A DNA stretch of 58,729 bases from positions 1-58,729 of the forward strand of contig CAYVCG010000002.1 in the NCBI GenBank assembly GCA_964449985.1, in the 5' to 3' direction. Below, piece by piece: positions 44,237 to 53,354 of this stretch. The stretch is from CAYVCG01 sp964449985 (GTDB taxonomy: Bacteria; Bacillota; Clostridia; Lachnospirales; WRAX01). A model generated the notes under the pieces. That model did no database searches. It was not told the origin of the DNA and saw only the letters and a list, made by a program, of their open reading frames with translations. Positions within the stretch are counted from its first letter, which is position 1, and each line of letters opens with the position of its first letter. Position numbers and translations under genes: made by a program.

Positions 44237-44857
44237 ATGGAATTGTTTTTAGTATTTTTAGGCGCAGCACTGGTCAATAATTTTGTCATGTCAAGATTTT
44301 TAGGCATTTGCCCGTTTCTTGGTGTTTCTAGAAAAACTGAAACAGCTCTTGGCATGGGCATTGCAGTAATATTTGTTATGACGCTTGCCTCAGCTGTAAC
44401 CTATATTGTTTACAAAGGCATATTGCTGCCATCCGTAAACGCTTACTTAAATGTAAACGGTGTGAAACTTTCTTTAAACATTGAATATTTATATAACATA
44501 GCTTTTATTCTTATTATTGCAGCCCTGGTGCAGTTTGTTGAGATGTTTATAAAAAAATCAAGCCCGTCTTTATACAGTGCTCTCGGAGTTTATCTCCCGC
44601 TAATAACAACAAATTGTGCTGTTCTTGGCGTTACTGTTATAAACAAAAATACGCCAAATGCCGATTTTATATTTGCTGTTATAAATGGTGTCGGCGCAGC
44701 GATTGGGTTTACTATCGTTATCGTCCTATTTGCCGGTATAAGAGAACGGCTCGAACGCAATAACATACCCGCTTGTTTCCGCGGTTTTCCCATCGCGCTT
44801 GTTACGGCAGGCCTTATGTCCATAGCTTTTTTAGGCTTTCAGGGCTTAATACAATAA
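44237..44857 (+). CDS. rnfA: Rnf complex subunit RnfA
   Basis: A 206-aa membrane subunit with six helices, related to RnfE and NqrE. NNFVMSRFLGICPFLGVS and the TTNCAVLGV segment are typical, including the paired cysteines near the membrane (ICP and NCA) that hold an iron-sulfur centre in the RnfA/E pair. It starts 6 bases after the rnfE stop. Confidence 0.95.
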   Translation: MELFLVFLGAALVNNFVMSRFLGICPFLGVSRKTETALGMGIAVIFVMTLASAVTYIVYKGILLPSVNAYLNVNGVKLSLNIEYLYNIAFILIIAALVQFVEMFIKKSSPSLYSALGVYLPLITTNCAVLGVTVINKNTPNADFIFAVINGVGAAIGFTIVIVLFAGIRERLERNNIPACFRGFPIALVTAGLMSIAFLGFQGLIQ

Positions 44858-44893
44858 ACTGCTTATATAGTGTAAAAGGAGATAGATAGATAT

Positions 44894-45712
44894 ATGGAGA
44901 TTTTTGCAAGTGTGCTCTATCCCGTTTTAGTCATAGGCGGTTTAGGCCTGTTCTTTGGCGCCGTTCTTGGCTTTGCGGGAAGGATTTTTTATGTAAAAGA
45001 AGACCCTAAAATAATAGAAATTCGAGAGGCTCTTCCCGGTGCAAACTGTGCCGGATGTGGTTATAGCGGCTGTGACGCCTTTGCTATAGCCGTTGTCCGA
45101 GGAGATGCACCAGTAAATGCATGCCCTGTAGGCGGCTCTGTATGTGCGGATAAAATTGCTGATATTATGGGCGTTTCCCATGAGGTTGTTATTAAGAGGG
45201 CAGCATATATAAAATGCGCCGGTTCATGCGAACAATCCGCTTCTCTATATGATTATGTCGGTATACAAGACTGCAAAGCTGTGAATCAACTTGCAGCAAA
45301 CGGGCATAAAGCTTGTATGTTTGGATGCCTTGGGAACGGAAACTGCTTCCGAGCTTGTGAATTTGGAGCAGTCGAAATTGTTGATGGTATCGCAAAAATA
45401 GATATCGACAAATGTACAGCCTGCGGAAAGTGTATTACCGCTTGCCCGAGAGAGCTTATTGAGCTCATTCCTGTTGAGAAAAGTGTGCGCGTTGCATGTA
45501 ATTCTCACGACAATGGTAAAATAACAAAAACCAAATGTCAAGTCGGATGCATAGGTTGCAAAATTTGTCAAAAGTCCTGTGAATATGACGCTATTACAGT
45601 CAATAATTTTCTTGCGAATATTGATTATGAAAAATGCACACTTTGCGGCGCATGTTTAAGTAAATGCCCGACAAATGCTATTGAGGAGGTTATGTCAAAA
45701 CAAAAGATTTAA
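44894..45712 (+). CDS. rnfB: Rnf complex subunit RnfB
   Basis: A 272-aa subunit that takes electrons from ferredoxin. One N-terminal membrane helix is followed by a Fe-S domain with NCAGCGYSGCDAFA..NACPVGG. Ferredoxin-like clusters follow in CTACGKCITACP, CIGCKICQKSCEYD and CTLCGACLSKCP, with further cysteines in between. AAGGAG lies 12 bases before the ATG. It is the last gene of the rnf set. The 224 bases after it hold no clear terminator. Confidence 0.95.
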   Translation: MEIFASVLYPVLVIGGLGLFFGAVLGFAGRIFYVKEDPKIIEIREALPGANCAGCGYSGCDAFAIAVVRGDAPVNACPVGGSVCADKIADIMGVSHEVVIKRAAYIKCAGSCEQSASLYDYVGIQDCKAVNQLAANGHKACMFGCLGNGNCFRACEFGAVEIVDGIAKIDIDKCTACGKCITACPRELIELIPVEKSVRVACNSHDNGKITKTKCQVGCIGCKICQKSCEYDAITVNNFLANIDYEKCTLCGACLSKCPTNAIEEVMSKQKI

Positions 45713-45936
45713 TAAAGTACAGTATGATAATTAATTCGTTATCCTCTTTATAAATTATCTTATTTATAATGTTAAATGTCGAAATTTTACCTATTTTCTA
45801 AATTTTTAGCTAATAAATTGTTAAATTCATGTATATACAATTAAACAGGTTTAATTTATAATGGCGTTACGCATTTTTAAATAAAAAAGCATACATATGA
45901 TTTTCAAACGACAATAATAAGGAGGCACTAAACCAG

Positions 45937-47103
45937 ATGAACACTCTAGGAAGGGCTAAATTTAAAATGGTTTTATACGCAACGCTTTTCTTATCACTAC
46001 TTATGACATTATCCTCTATATTTATTATTGTGAACACTTCCGAAATAATGCAAGACGCCATAGCAGAAGACGGAGCAAAGCTTGCCTTTAGTGTAGCGCT
46101 TTTAATTGAAAGGGATATTGAAGAATATGCAAAATTTACAAACGCACTCGATGCAGAAGACCCTTACTATTTAAAAATGAACGGGCTATTAAACTCTATT
46201 AAACAACAATCCCAAGCAAAATACATCTATACAGAATATCAGCTTGACAGCGAGCATATTCTTTATGTTCTTGATGCTGAAATACCGCAAACAGAGTTTC
46301 ACACACCACCAGGATACATTGACATAATGAATGAGCATAGCAAAAATGCACACTCTTTGAAAGAGGTCTATAAATCAAAAATAACAGATTATCCCTTATG
46401 GGGAAAATCAATAACAAGTTATGCCCCGATAATGAACCGTGAGACAGGAGAATATCACGGCTTGGTTGGTGTTGATTATTCATATGAATATTTTAGCGAA
46501 AGAATAAACGGAATAATATTTTTTATCATCATAGGTAACCTGATTATAATTTCTGTGATATTTTTTATACTTATGATTGTAGCTTCATTAATTGCAAACC
46601 CACTAACGAGCGATCATCTGACAAAACTATCAAGCAAACTATATTTCGAGCATATGCTTAAAAAATATGTTCGTGTTGCAAATAAAAAGAATAAAAGCCT
46701 TACTATTTTTATTATTGACGTTGATGATTTTAAACAGATAAATGACAAATATGGCCATTTATTTGGAGATATGGCGCTATACCAAACAGCTCAAACCATT
46801 CGCAGCGTTATGCGAGAAACCGATTGTGTCGGGCGCTTTGGAGGGGATGAATTTGTTGCCGTTCTTTTTGATATAAGAGCTAAAACCGCTTATACCCTTG
46901 CAGAGCGTATATGTGATTCAGTCGCCTCAAGCATAATTCAAAATTCTCAAACAGACGACAATATTTCCGTAACCGTAAGTATTGGTATAGCTGAATACAG
47001 AAGCAGCCTTGGCTACTCAATATCTGATGTTATGGAACAAGCAGACTTAGCGCTTTATCAAGCAAAAAAATCAAAGAATAAAGCTTCAGTATATGCCGGA
47101 TAA
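45937..47103 (+). CDS. Membrane diguanylate cyclase (GGDEF)
   Basis: A 388-aa c-di-GMP synthase. An N-terminal helix (about 10-32) and a second at about 192-220 enclose an extracytoplasmic sensor region of about 155 residues, probably Cache-like. The GGDEF domain (about 225-388) has the active site GRFGGDEF with an intact inhibitory I-site RETD at residues 293-296, five residues before GGDEF. The metal-binding DVDDFKQIND is present. The enzyme should be active and product-inhibited. It stands alone with its own terminator. The ligand is unknown. Confidence 0.92.
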   Translation: MNTLGRAKFKMVLYATLFLSLLMTLSSIFIIVNTSEIMQDAIAEDGAKLAFSVALLIERDIEEYAKFTNALDAEDPYYLKMNGLLNSIKQQSQAKYIYTEYQLDSEHILYVLDAEIPQTEFHTPPGYIDIMNEHSKNAHSLKEVYKSKITDYPLWGKSITSYAPIMNRETGEYHGLVGVDYSYEYFSERINGIIFFIIIGNLIIISVIFFILMIVASLIANPLTSDHLTKLSSKLYFEHMLKKYVRVANKKNKSLTIFIIDVDDFKQINDKYGHLFGDMALYQTAQTIRSVMRETDCVGRFGGDEFVAVLFDIRAKTAYTLAERICDSVASSIIQNSQTDDNISVTVSIGIAEYRSSLGYSISDVMEQADLALYQAKKSKNKASVYAG

Positions 47104-47110
47104 GCTAAAA

Positions 47111-47138
47111 ACCCCCATGATACTACACGGGGGTTTTT
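47111..47138. terminator. Bidirectional terminator between the GGDEF and permease genes
   Basis: ACCCCC (47111-47116) and GGGGGT (47129-47134) form a 6-bp stem, with T's on one side and A's on the other. It lies between two converging genes and serves both; the permease stop codon is within it. Confidence 0.85.
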
Positions 47139-47691
47139 AATCGTTTACTGATTCGGCCATCTTATAAATCCTATCTTTTTCATCATCCGAAATAAGCTTT
47201 TCCGTTGCCACAGCTATAACGGCTATGCCAACAAGATCAAGAGCCAACCGAATGAGCGCAAATTTCAGCCCTAAAGCCGATGCCTCAAACAATATAAGAT
47301 GAACCTTGGTTGTGGACCATGCGCCTATAAATATCAATACATTTGAAAATTTGCTGCCCTTCTTCATTAGTATCCCCGCAACAGGAAAAGCAACATATAG
47401 GGGGCCCGCCGAAACTGACCCAATAAAAAACGCTATTAAAACCCCAATAACGCCTGAACCTTCTCCCATATATTTTATCAGAGTCTCTCTTTTTATCCAG
47501 ACATCCATAAGACCTATTAATATGAAAACAGGAGGAAAAATCGAAAGCATATTAAGAAGGTTATCTAAAGTAATCTCGTATGACCTTGTTCCTATCTCCC
47601 TGTTTATCATTAACAGCCCAATGCTTATAAACAGCATAATAATAAACATTTTATATCTTAAAACCAATTTTATAGCCGTATCCTTTTTCAA
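47137..47691 (-). CDS. Half-size permease of the DUF318/ArsP type, second subunit
   Basis: A 184-aa membrane protein with about five helices. The GSVSAGPLYVAFPVAGILMKKG motif of DUF318/COG0701 permeases (PF03773) occurs once. Canonical family members have two such halves in one chain; here the other half is the next upstream gene, overlapping by four bases. The substrate is not known; relatives include organoarsenical ArsP and YraQ. An N-terminal helix precedes the core. Confidence 0.82.
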   Translation of the reverse strand: MKKDTAIKLVLRYKMFIIMLFISIGLLMINREIGTRSYEITLDNLLNMLSIFPPVFILIGLMDVWIKRETLIKYMGEGSGVIGVLIAFFIGSVSAGPLYVAFPVAGILMKKGSKFSNVLIFIGAWSTTKVHLILFEASALGLKFALIRLALDLVGIAVIAVATEKLISDDEKDRIYKMAESVND

Positions 47692-48161
47692 AATACCGCC
47701 CCCATAACCGCAGCAACTATTAAAGAAAATATAAGCCCAAACGCATTACGCAAAACAGTTGCTTTTAATCCAAAATATTTAATTTCCACAGGAAATGTAA
47801 TGATACCAACCATCATAAGCGTTGAAACAAAAGCGGCCAACTGCATATATCCCGCGCCATGCTGCAACAATGCCCCCGCAAGAGGAAATGCAATAAATAC
47901 AGGCACAAGCGTTACCGAGCCAATTAATGCGGCCAAAAGCACGCCATACCAGCCTGATCCTGATCCCAAAAAGTATGAAATCTGTTCCGGCGTTAATATA
48001 GCCAATGTAATGCCGATTATTAAAAGAATAGACAAAACCTGGGGCAAAACATTTTCAAATGACCGCCATGCCTTTTTAAGCGCTAAAAATGTCTTTTCTT
48101 TGCTCTTAAAAAAAGAAATCACAAGAGCGACAGCACAAACAGAATAGAAAATAACCGACAC
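47688..48161 (-). CDS. Half-size permease of the DUF318/ArsP type, first subunit
   Basis: A 157-aa membrane protein with four to five helices, beginning with a GTG 8 bases after GGAGG. It carries the matching half-motif GSVTLVPVFIAFPLAGALLQHG. Together with the downstream gene it should form one heterodimeric permease. No metal resistance regulator or arsenic gene is close by, so the substrate is open. A promoter is visible at 48192-48200. Confidence 0.82.
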   Translation of the reverse strand: MSVIFYSVCAVALVISFFKSKEKTFLALKKAWRSFENVLPQVLSILLIIGITLAILTPEQISYFLGSGSGWYGVLLAALIGSVTLVPVFIAFPLAGALLQHGAGYMQLAAFVSTLMMVGIITFPVEIKYFGLKATVLRNAFGLIFSLIVAAVMGAVF

Positions 48162-48191
48162 ATATATACCTCCTCCAAATAAATTCTTGCA

Positions 48192-48200
48192 ATTATATCA
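48192..48200 (-). promoter_or_regulatory. Extended -10 promoter of the permease pair
   Basis: TGA-TATAAT on the minus strand (TATAAT at 48192-48197), about 30 bases before the first permease start. A weak TTATTT lies 16 bases upstream. Confidence 0.4.
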
Positions 48201-48360
48201 TAATAATATAAATAAATAACTTTAACAAGTATAATTGTACTAATACAGTGAATAAACTACTCGACATAAAATTTCTTTTGTGTTATCATAAATATCCTAT
48301 TATTAAACTCTGCTTTAAACAAGCTATTTATTCTTAAACTAGAAACTGGGGTGCGGCATT

Positions 48361-49242
48361 TTGAACAATAATAATTCTCCTATGATATGGGCCAACAAGC
48401 TTTTTTTTAAATACTTGCCCCAACCCATAAGCTATGAGGATATTAATAATACTTATGACGAAGGCTTTGTTGCTATAGAAAATGTTGATATAAAGATAGC
48501 CAAGGGAGATTTTGTTGCTATCCTTGGCCATAACGGTTCTGGAAAATCTACCCTCGCAAAGCATATGAACGCTCTTTTGTCGCCAACCGAAGGAACTATT
48601 CTAATAAAAGGTATGGACTCAAAAGATGAAGAAAACCTTTGGAATATTCGGCAAACCGCAGGTATGGTTTTTCAAAATCCTGATAACCAAATAATCGCCT
48701 CAATCATTGAGGAAGATGTGGCGTTTGGGCCGGAAAACCTAGGTATCCCCCCCAAAGAAATACGAAAGCGGGTAGATTCTGCCCTTGATACAGTTGGTAT
48801 GAGTGATTATGCTCTACAATCACCGCATTTTTTATCCGGGGGTCAAAAACAGAGAATAGCAATAGCAGGGGTTCTGGCCATGAAGCCAGACTGCATTATT
48901 CTTGACGAACCAACGGCGATGCTCGATCCCTCTGGCCGCAGAGAGGTTATGGAATCCGTTATGCAACTAAACCGTGAAGAAGGTATAACTATTATTTTAA
49001 TAACACACTATATGGAAGAGGCGGTTTTGGCAGACCGTGTTGTCGTTATGGATCACGGTCATATCGTTATGGATTCAACACCTAAGGATATTTTCAGCAA
49101 GGTTGACGAAATGAAACGCTTAGGGCTGGATGTCCCCCAGGTGACAGAGTGTTCCCATCTTTTAAAAAAGGCAGGCATAAGCCTTCCTGATGGAATTTTA
49201 AATATATCTGAAATGGTTGATGCAATATGCCAATACAAATAA
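48361..49242 (+). CDS. ecfA1: Energy-coupling factor transporter ATPase EcfA1
   Basis: A 293-aa ATPase of the ECF vitamin/metal importers. Walker A GHNGSGKST, Q-loop FQNPDNQ, signature LSGGQKQRIAIAG and Walker B CIILDEPTAMLD are present. The FQNPDNQ form is typical of EcfA1. The start is a TTG 7 bases after GGGGTG. It overlaps ecfA2 by 16 bases. No substrate-binding S-component is nearby, so it is the shared energising module (group II). Confidence 0.95.
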   Translation: MNNNNSPMIWANKLFFKYLPQPISYEDINNTYDEGFVAIENVDIKIAKGDFVAILGHNGSGKSTLAKHMNALLSPTEGTILIKGMDSKDEENLWNIRQTAGMVFQNPDNQIIASIIEEDVAFGPENLGIPPKEIRKRVDSALDTVGMSDYALQSPHFLSGGQKQRIAIAGVLAMKPDCIILDEPTAMLDPSGRREVMESVMQLNREEGITIILITHYMEEAVLADRVVVMDHGHIVMDSTPKDIFSKVDEMKRLGLDVPQVTECSHLLKKAGISLPDGILNISEMVDAICQYK

Positions 49243-50075
49243 ACAACTTAACATATATATACAGTCCCGAAACAGCCTTCGAAAAAAAAGCTTTGGATAA
49301 TATAACCCTCACTATTAATGATGGCTCATTCGTTGGCTTGATCGGGCATACAGGTTCAGGAAAATCAACGTTTATCCAGCACCTAAACGCCCTTATAAAG
49401 CCGACTTCCGGAACGATTTTAATTGACGGCGAAGACATTAATGCTGATAAATCAAAGCTTAAAAGCATTAGGCAAAAGGTCGGGCTTGTTTTCCAATATC
49501 CGGAGCACCAGCTTTTCGAAATGACAGTGTATAAGGATGTGGCTTTCGGTCCGCAAAACATAGGCCTTAGTCAAGATGAAATAGATGAGCGGGTTAGGGA
49601 AAGCCTGAAGATAGTCGGTATACCGGAAGATCAATTTGAAAAATCACCCTTTGAGCTATCCGGCGGGCAAAAACGAAGAGTTGCCATAGCAGGAGTTTTG
49701 GCTATGAAGCCTAAAATCCTTATATTGGACGAGCCAACAGCAGGGCTTGATCCAAAGGGGCGAGACGATATACTGGGCAGTATAAAACAAATGCACGAAG
49801 AGCTAAATATAACCGTTATTCTTGTTTCTCATAGCATGGAGGATATATCCGCATACGCTGATACTATTATTGTTATGAGCGGAGGGAAAATAGCTATGCA
49901 AGGCTCATGTGCAGATATTTTTTCAAGATGTGATGAACTGGAGAAAATCGGTCTTGCAGCGCCGCAAATAAGCTATGTTATAAGAGAGCTTAATAAACGT
50001 GGGTATAACCTGGATAGCGGAATATATACGGTGGATAAAGCTGCTGAAGCTATTTTAAAGGCTATCAATCAGTGA
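49227..50075 (+). CDS. ecfA2: Energy-coupling factor transporter ATPase EcfA2
   Basis: A 282-aa ATPase paired with EcfA1. Walker A GHTGSGKST, the EcfA2-type Q-loop FQYPEHQLFEMTV, signature LSGGQKRRVAIAG and Walker B ILILDEPTAGLD are intact. The ATG lies inside the end of ecfA1. ecfT follows after 71 bases. Confidence 0.95.
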   Translation: MPIQINNLTYIYSPETAFEKKALDNITLTINDGSFVGLIGHTGSGKSTFIQHLNALIKPTSGTILIDGEDINADKSKLKSIRQKVGLVFQYPEHQLFEMTVYKDVAFGPQNIGLSQDEIDERVRESLKIVGIPEDQFEKSPFELSGGQKRRVAIAGVLAMKPKILILDEPTAGLDPKGRDDILGSIKQMHEELNITVILVSHSMEDISAYADTIIVMSGGKIAMQGSCADIFSRCDELEKIGLAAPQISYVIRELNKRGYNLDSGIYTVDKAAEAILKAINQ

Positions 50076-50146
50076 CAGCTGAATAAACATAGCCTATCAT
50101 TAATCAGCAGTTACTATAATATAAGTGTGTACTGGGAGTTTTAAAT

Positions 50147-50953
50147 GTGTTTAAAAATATAACAATAGGACAATATTATCCTGTGGATTCGTTTATACAC
50201 AGGCTTGATCCTCGTGTCAAGCTTCTGGCGACGATTGTTTTTATTACTATGCTGTTTATGCTTAACGGTTTTGTTGGTTATTTTTTTGTTATCTCCTGCA
50301 TTGCCGCAGCTATTTATATATCAAAGGTTCCTCCTAAATATATGTTTAGGGGATTAAGAAGCATTTTGATTATTATTATCTTTACAGCCGCTATAAATAT
50401 ACTGTTTACTCCAGGCAAAACCGTTTTGTTTAATATATTTGGAGCTAACGTCACGCTGGAGGGTGTTTTCGGGGCAATAAAAATGTGTGTTAGGCTTACG
50501 CTTCTTATTGTCGGTTCTTCAATAATGACGCTTACAACATCCAGTATTGAATTAACTGACGCTATTGAGTTTTATATGCGTCCGCTTAAAAAAATCGGAG
50601 TCCCTTCCCACGAAATCGCTATGATGATGACTATTGCTTTAAGATTTATACCGACTCTTTTGGAAGAAATGGATAAAATCATTAAGGCGCAAACAGCAAG
50701 AGGAGCCGATTTTGATACCGGAGGTTTGTTAAAGAAAGCAAAAAGCCTTGTTCCGTTGCTTGTTCCGTTATTTATTTCCGCATTCAGACGTGCTGATGAA
50801 CTGGCCACAGCTATGGAGGCAAGATGCTACCGCGGCGATATCAACCGCACCAAAATGAAACAGATGCAGCTAAAAAAAGCAGACAAGTTTTCAATACTTT
50901 GCGTAATAATATTTATTGGCTGTATTATTCTTATAAACATTATATGGGGATGA
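50147..50953 (+). CDS. ecfT: Energy-coupling factor transporter membrane subunit EcfT
   Basis: A 268-aa membrane subunit that links the two ATPases to S-components. Four to five helices lie in the N-terminal two thirds. The two coupling motifs are QTARGADF and MEARCYRG; the second has Cys in place of Gly, as in many Firmicutes. The start is a GTG after GGGAG. truA follows 6 bases later. Confidence 0.93.
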   Translation: MFKNITIGQYYPVDSFIHRLDPRVKLLATIVFITMLFMLNGFVGYFFVISCIAAAIYISKVPPKYMFRGLRSILIIIIFTAAINILFTPGKTVLFNIFGANVTLEGVFGAIKMCVRLTLLIVGSSIMTLTTSSIELTDAIEFYMRPLKKIGVPSHEIAMMMTIALRFIPTLLEEMDKIIKAQTARGADFDTGGLLKKAKSLVPLLVPLFISAFRRADELATAMEARCYRGDINRTKMKQMQLKKADKFSILCVIIFIGCIILINIIWG

Positions 50954-50959
50954 AAATCC

Positions 50960-51700
50960 ATGAATATTTTAACGACAGTTGCATATGATGGTACCGAATA
51001 TTGTGGATGGCAGCGCCAAAAAAATGGGCTATCGATTCAGGAATCGATAGAAACAGCCCTTTCAAAAGTATATAACCGCAAAGTAGCCGTCTATGGTGCA
51101 AGCAGAACAGATGCAGGCGTTCATGCAAAGGGCCAAAGAGCCATGTTTGTTCTAACTGAGGCCGACATAAACATCCCTCCGGAAAAGATACCATATGCGC
51201 TTAATGTCGTTCTGCCGGAAAGCATTAGAATAGTTAACGCTCAAATTGTTGATGATTCCTTCCATCCTATTAATAAGGCTGTAAAAAAGACTTATGAATA
51301 TAAAATCTATAACAGTAATTTTCATGACCCTATACATAGGTTGTATTCCGAGCATATTTACCTTCCTCTTAATTTGACGGATATGCGCGCGGCCGCATTG
51401 CATATGATTGGTGAGCATGATTTTAAAGCATTTTGTGCAACGGGAGGAAGCACGAAAACAACTGTAAGAACAGTCTTTTCTATTGATTTATTTAAACAAG
51501 ATGATATAATAACCATAAACATCACAGGCAATGGTTTTTTATACAACATGGTTCGGATAATCGCCGGAACACTTGTTTATGTAGGCTTGGGTAAATTAAA
51601 ACCCGAAGACATTCCACAAATAATTCAATCGTGTGACAGAACAAGAGCCGGCAAAACCCTAAGCGCGAAGGGTCTCACGTTAATAGAGGTTTTTTATTGA
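50960..51700 (+). CDS. truA: tRNA pseudouridine(38-40) synthase TruA
   Basis: A 246-aa enzyme modifying the anticodon arm of tRNA. The catalytic aspartate is Asp51 in GASRTDAGVHA. NGFLYNMVRIIAGTLVYVG near the C-terminus is typical. The gene directly follows ecfT, the usual Firmicute order ecfA1-ecfA2-ecfT-truA; the rplM-rpsI genes that often come next are absent. Confidence 0.96.
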   Translation: MNILTTVAYDGTEYCGWQRQKNGLSIQESIETALSKVYNRKVAVYGASRTDAGVHAKGQRAMFVLTEADINIPPEKIPYALNVVLPESIRIVNAQIVDDSFHPINKAVKKTYEYKIYNSNFHDPIHRLYSEHIYLPLNLTDMRAAALHMIGEHDFKAFCATGGSTKTTVRTVFSIDLFKQDDIITINITGNGFLYNMVRIIAGTLVYVGLGKLKPEDIPQIIQSCDRTRAGKTLSAKGLTLIEVFY

Positions 51701-51745
51701 AATTTTAACTATTGCCATCGACTGTACTAAGGAGGTTAAATCGAT

Positions 51746-52465
51746 ATGTCTGTTATAAAAATTGAATCAAAAACTCCTGAAATTACTACCGCTTTAAAAA
51801 AACATATTGTAAGAGTGCCTGACATAATAAGAAAAGAAGCAACCGGTATAACAATTACAGGCAAAACATTTCATTCCCTGTTGTTTACAACAGATATAGC
51901 AATAATAAAAAATACTAACGCAAATGCAATAATAGCCGTTTATCCGTTCACGCCCCACCCCACAATAACGCAAGCCATCATGAGCGTTGCCGATATTCCT
52001 GTTTTATGCGGCGTTGGCGGAGGAACAACAAACGGACTCCGATCTGTTAACGTTGCCCTCCATGCTGAATTTCAGGGAGCACTGGCCGTTGTTTTAAACG
52101 CGCCTACCCCACTACAAACAATTTCCGATGTTAAAAAAACCGTGGATATTCCGGTTATACTCACGATTGTTTCGGAGCTTACTGACATAAATGAAAAACT
52201 TGAAGCTGGAGCAGATATTCTAAACGTTTCTGGCGGCGCTAAAACAGCGCTTATTGTGGGTAAAATACGAAAAGAATTTCCAAATTTGCCGATAATCGCG
52301 ACTGGCGGCCCCACGGATGAATCCATAATCGAGACTATAAAAGCCGGTGCAAACGCAATTACATACACTCCGCCTTCAAACGGAGAACTATTTAAGGTTA
52401 TGATGGAAAAATACAGGCAGGATGAACACGAAAGAAACATGCTAAAAACGTCAGACAATAGCTAA
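51746..52465 (+). CDS. TIM-barrel protein of unknown function (hydrolase-annotated family)
   Basis: A 239-aa soluble protein with a beta/alpha-barrel pattern. Repeats of strand-loop segments are visible, such as CGVGGGTTNGLRSVNVALHAEF, ILTIVSELTD, ADILNVSGGAKT and the phosphate-loop-like IATGGPTDESIIETIKAGANAIT. Close relatives in Clostridia are often called 'hydrolase' without evidence (from memory). The late ATGG..GANAI block resembles KDPG-aldolase/ThiG-like barrels. An AAGGAGG-type site precedes the ATG. It follows truA by 45 bases and may be co-transcribed. Function unknown. Confidence 0.7.
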   Translation: MSVIKIESKTPEITTALKKHIVRVPDIIRKEATGITITGKTFHSLLFTTDIAIIKNTNANAIIAVYPFTPHPTITQAIMSVADIPVLCGVGGGTTNGLRSVNVALHAEFQGALAVVLNAPTPLQTISDVKKTVDIPVILTIVSELTDINEKLEAGADILNVSGGAKTALIVGKIRKEFPNLPIIATGGPTDESIIETIKAGANAITYTPPSNGELFKVMMEKYRQDEHERNMLKTSDNS

Positions 52466-52516
52466 AAATATATCGTAGGCTTTAGTATAAGTCTTTTTTA
52501 GAAAACGGTGATTATT

Positions 52517-53050
52517 ATGGATGATATAAAGAATACGATAACAAAAGCAGCAAAAGCTATTGCAAAGGCATCCGGAGATGCAATTAAAACAACTAGATAT
52601 AGTATGGCAATTTCTAATGAAGAATCCACTTTGAAAAACCTCTATATAGAGATGGGCAAAAAGGTATGTGAGATTTATTCTTACGGCGGCTCTATGGGTG
52701 AGTTTTTTGATGAAAAATATAAGGAAATCCTTGCATCAGAAGATAAAATAAAAGACTTAAAACAACAATTAGATCAAGCAAAAGGCTCTCGAACATGCCC
52801 CCATTGCGGCAAGAATGCCCCTCTATCGTCGGAATTTTGCGCCAAATGTGGCAAAAGCCTTTTAGATATCCAGCCAGCTATCAATGATATAACAAATACA
52901 ACCGCACATAATAACGAATTAAACGATGAGCCAATAATTGATTTAACAGCAAATTATCCATCTAAAAATGATTTAAAAAAATGCTCAATTTGTGGTTATG
53001 AGAATGCAAGAGAAGACAAATTTTGTCTTTCCTGCGGTAGATTTTTATAA
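52517..53050 (+). CDS. Double zinc-ribbon protein
   Basis: A 177-aa protein. The N-terminal 90 residues are helical and probably coiled coil. Two zinc ribbons follow: CPHCGK..CAKCGK (about residues 94-115) and CSICGYE..CLSCGRF at the very end, with an acidic linker between them. No enzymatic domain is visible. The ATG at 52517 follows GGTG by 6 bases. It lies between the TIM-barrel gene and the clp operon. Function unknown; partner binding or nucleic-acid binding is plausible. Confidence 0.75.
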   Translation: MDDIKNTITKAAKAIAKASGDAIKTTRYSMAISNEESTLKNLYIEMGKKVCEIYSYGGSMGEFFDEKYKEILASEDKIKDLKQQLDQAKGSRTCPHCGKNAPLSSEFCAKCGKSLLDIQPAINDITNTTAHNNELNDEPIIDLTANYPSKNDLKKCSICGYENAREDKFCLSCGRFL

Positions 53051-53076
53051 AAAAGAATTATATAAATATGTTTTTA

Positions 53077-53108
53077 CGTTCATACTTACTTATGTATGGG
53101 CGTTTGCT
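53077..53108 (+). terminator. Possible weak terminator after the zinc-ribbon gene
   Basis: CGTTCATAC (53077-53085) pairs with GTATGGGCG (53094-53102), nine pairs with two G-U, followed by TTTGCTTT. The U-tract is interrupted. Confidence 0.4.
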
Positions 53109-53180
53109 TTATCCTCTCTTTATTTTGAATTAATTTTATTAAACAGCTAGTTTTTTTCTGAATTGTGTGCTATATTATAT

Positions 53181-53214
53181 TAACAGGTATTTTTGTGGTT
53201 ACCAAAGCCTGTTA
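53181..53214 (+). other. Hairpin in the mcsA upstream region
   Basis: TAACAGG (53181-53187) pairs with CCTGTTA (53208-53214), with an inner TTTG/CAAA stem. It lies upstream of the proposed mcsA promoter and is not followed by T's. Function unknown. Confidence 0.35.
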
Positions 53215-53239
53215 TTAATTATATAATAATATTAAAAAG

Positions 53240-53267
53240 TTGCCTTATTTTCAGGGCAATATATATT
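53240..53267 (+). promoter_or_regulatory. Probable promoter of mcsA-mcsB-clpC
   Basis: TTGCCT (53240-53245) and TATATT (53262-53267) are 16 bases apart. Transcription would start near 53274, directly before the CIRCE-like element. The rest of the 304-base gene-free stretch (53051-53354) holds two hairpins. Confidence 0.5.
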
Positions 53268-53277
53268 TTCTTTTTCG

Positions 53278-53304
53278 TTAGCACTCGTTAAGCCTGACGG
53301 CTAA
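53278..53304 (+). promoter_or_regulatory. CIRCE-like HrcA operator before mcsA
   Basis: TTAGCACTC, nine bases, GACGGCTAA. The left arm is a perfect match to the CIRCE consensus and the spacer is exactly 9; the right arm matches GAGTGCTAA at 7 of 9 positions. It covers the predicted start of transcription. No CtsR heptad repeats were seen, and no ctsR gene precedes mcsA. Confidence 0.65.
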
Positions 53305-53354
53305 CAACATTATTTTGCAAATTATTTTCATAAAATTGTAAGGAGGTTATAGAC

